Shown here in pieces: positions 63,583 through 64,000 of a DNA stretch of 64,000 nucleotides. Under the pieces are notes generated by a model. That model was given only the letters and a program-made list of their open reading frames with translations. It made no database searches and was not told the DNA's origin. The position numbers and the translations under genes were made by a program. The stretch's first letter is position 1. Every line of letters starts with the position of its first letter. The stretch is from Longispora fulva (lineage in GTDB: Bacteria > Actinomycetota > Actinomycetes > Mycobacteriales > Micromonosporaceae), in contig NZ_JADOUF010000001.1 in NCBI RefSeq assembly GCF_015751905.1, forward strand, positions 1,364,001-1,428,000, given 5' to 3'.

Positions 63583-64000
63583 GCCTCCTGCACCAGCTCG
63601 TCGCCGAGCAGGCCGCCCGCACGCCGGACGCCGTGGCGGTCATCGACGAGCACCGCACCGTCTGCTACCGCGAACTCGACCTGCGGGCCAACCGGCTCGC
63701 CCATCACCTGCACGGCCTCGGCGTCGGCCCGGAATCCCTGGTCGGGGTACGGATGCGCCGGGGCGCCGACCTGGTCGTCGCGCTGCTCGCGGTGTGGAAG
63801 GCGGGGGCCGCGTACGTCCCGCTGGACCCCGAGCACCCGCGCGACCGGCTGCACTGGGTCCTGGAGGACACCGCGGCGCGGATCGTCCTGACCGAGGAGT
63901 CCCTGGCCGACGCGCTGCACGGTACCGCCGCGCGGCCCGTGTGCCTGACCCCCGGCTGGGGTGAGGTGCAGGCGCTGCCCGAGGCCCCGCCGGCCGTCGA
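63579..64000 (+). CDS. Non-ribosomal peptide synthetase, first adenylation domain, partial
   Basis: The gene runs off the right edge; 140 codons are visible. The protein begins directly with an adenylation domain: a start resembling LLHQLVAEQAARTPDAVAV, A1-like VCYRELDLRANRLAHHL and A2-like LVVALLAVWKAGAAYVPLD. No condensation domain precedes it, so this is probably a loading or stand-alone module. The specificity code lies outside the window. It starts 3 nt before the mbtH stop. Confidence 0.93.
   Translation, partial: MSLLHQLVAEQAARTPDAVAVIDEHRTVCYRELDLRANRLAHHLHGLGVGPESLVGVRMRRGADLVVALLAVWKAGAAYVPLDPEHPRDRLHWVLEDTAARIVLTEESLADALHGTAARPVCLTPGWGEVQALPEAPPAV

Noticed and set aside
1-64000. 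tRNA, rRNA or insertion-sequence genes
   Set aside because: Reading both strands showed no cloverleaf-like GGTTCGAnTCC arm, no rRNA blocks and no transposase motifs; a tRNA search program was not available.

Overview
The window is high-GC DNA (roughly 72-73 percent GC by eye) with strong G/C preference at third codon positions, and it reads as the chromosome of a filamentous actinomycete. Supporting signs are an AfsR/SARP-type regulator, DUF1707, PadR and TetR regulators, two NarL-type two-component systems, proteins with MEDS domains, a CBM2-bearing secreted enzyme, the Lhr-Nei DNA-repair pair and an MbtH-NRPS start at the right edge. The genus cannot be fixed from the sequence alone. I find no tRNA, rRNA, IS element or CRISPR array.

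Layout. 1-2.9 kb: a truncated membrane glycosyltransferase-like gene with a small membrane-anchored partner, then a response regulator and histidine kinase (minus strand). 2.9-7.9 kb: a DUF1707 protein, an AlkA-like DNA glycosylase, a secreted cyclophilin, a HEAT-repeat protein, lspA and a TrmB/LuxR-like regulator. 8-16 kb: a 1145-residue secreted subtilase, a cysteine-rich thioredoxin-like ferredoxin, a PH-like membrane protein, a methyltransferase and a secreted pectate-lyase-fold enzyme with CBM2. 16-27 kb: an AfsR-like regulator, a glycolipid-binding-domain protein, a TetR/MMPL exporter pair, a MEDS-STAS protein, an unusual FAD oxidoreductase and a second two-component system. 27-36 kb: LtrA, an SDR without its catalytic pair, small proteins, an MFS exporter and an ANTAR-GAF-PAS-PP2C protein with an altered metal site. 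36-48 kb: lhr, nei, a MEDS-ATPase, a PAP2/diacylglycerol-kinase fusion and a PadR-fadH operon. 48-54 kb: a peptide/nickel-type ABC transporter operon. 54-61 kb: a phosphoesterase, a PstS-like protein, a HhH-GPD protein, an M50 peptidase and an M4 metallopeptidase with long tandem repeats. 61.3-64 kb: TetR, MFS exporter, mbtH and the first adenylation domain of an NRPS.

Cross-cutting signals. At least 19 genes have a -10-like hexamer (NANNNT) ending exactly 6 or 7 nt before the start codon and no Shine-Dalgarno, which points to leaderless transcripts; I used this to choose several starts. Four copies of a 40-50 bp element lie between convergent gene pairs. The two two-component operons share an 18-bp palindrome. 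Tandem minisatellites of 21-48 bp recur between and inside genes, including in lhr and an FAD oxidoreductase. Several regulators have a clear palindrome in their own divergent promoter.

I cannot point to a proven new system. The strongest candidates for something undescribed are the convergent-gene repeat, the regulator/subtilase pair with its palindrome, and the altered PP2C-like protein.
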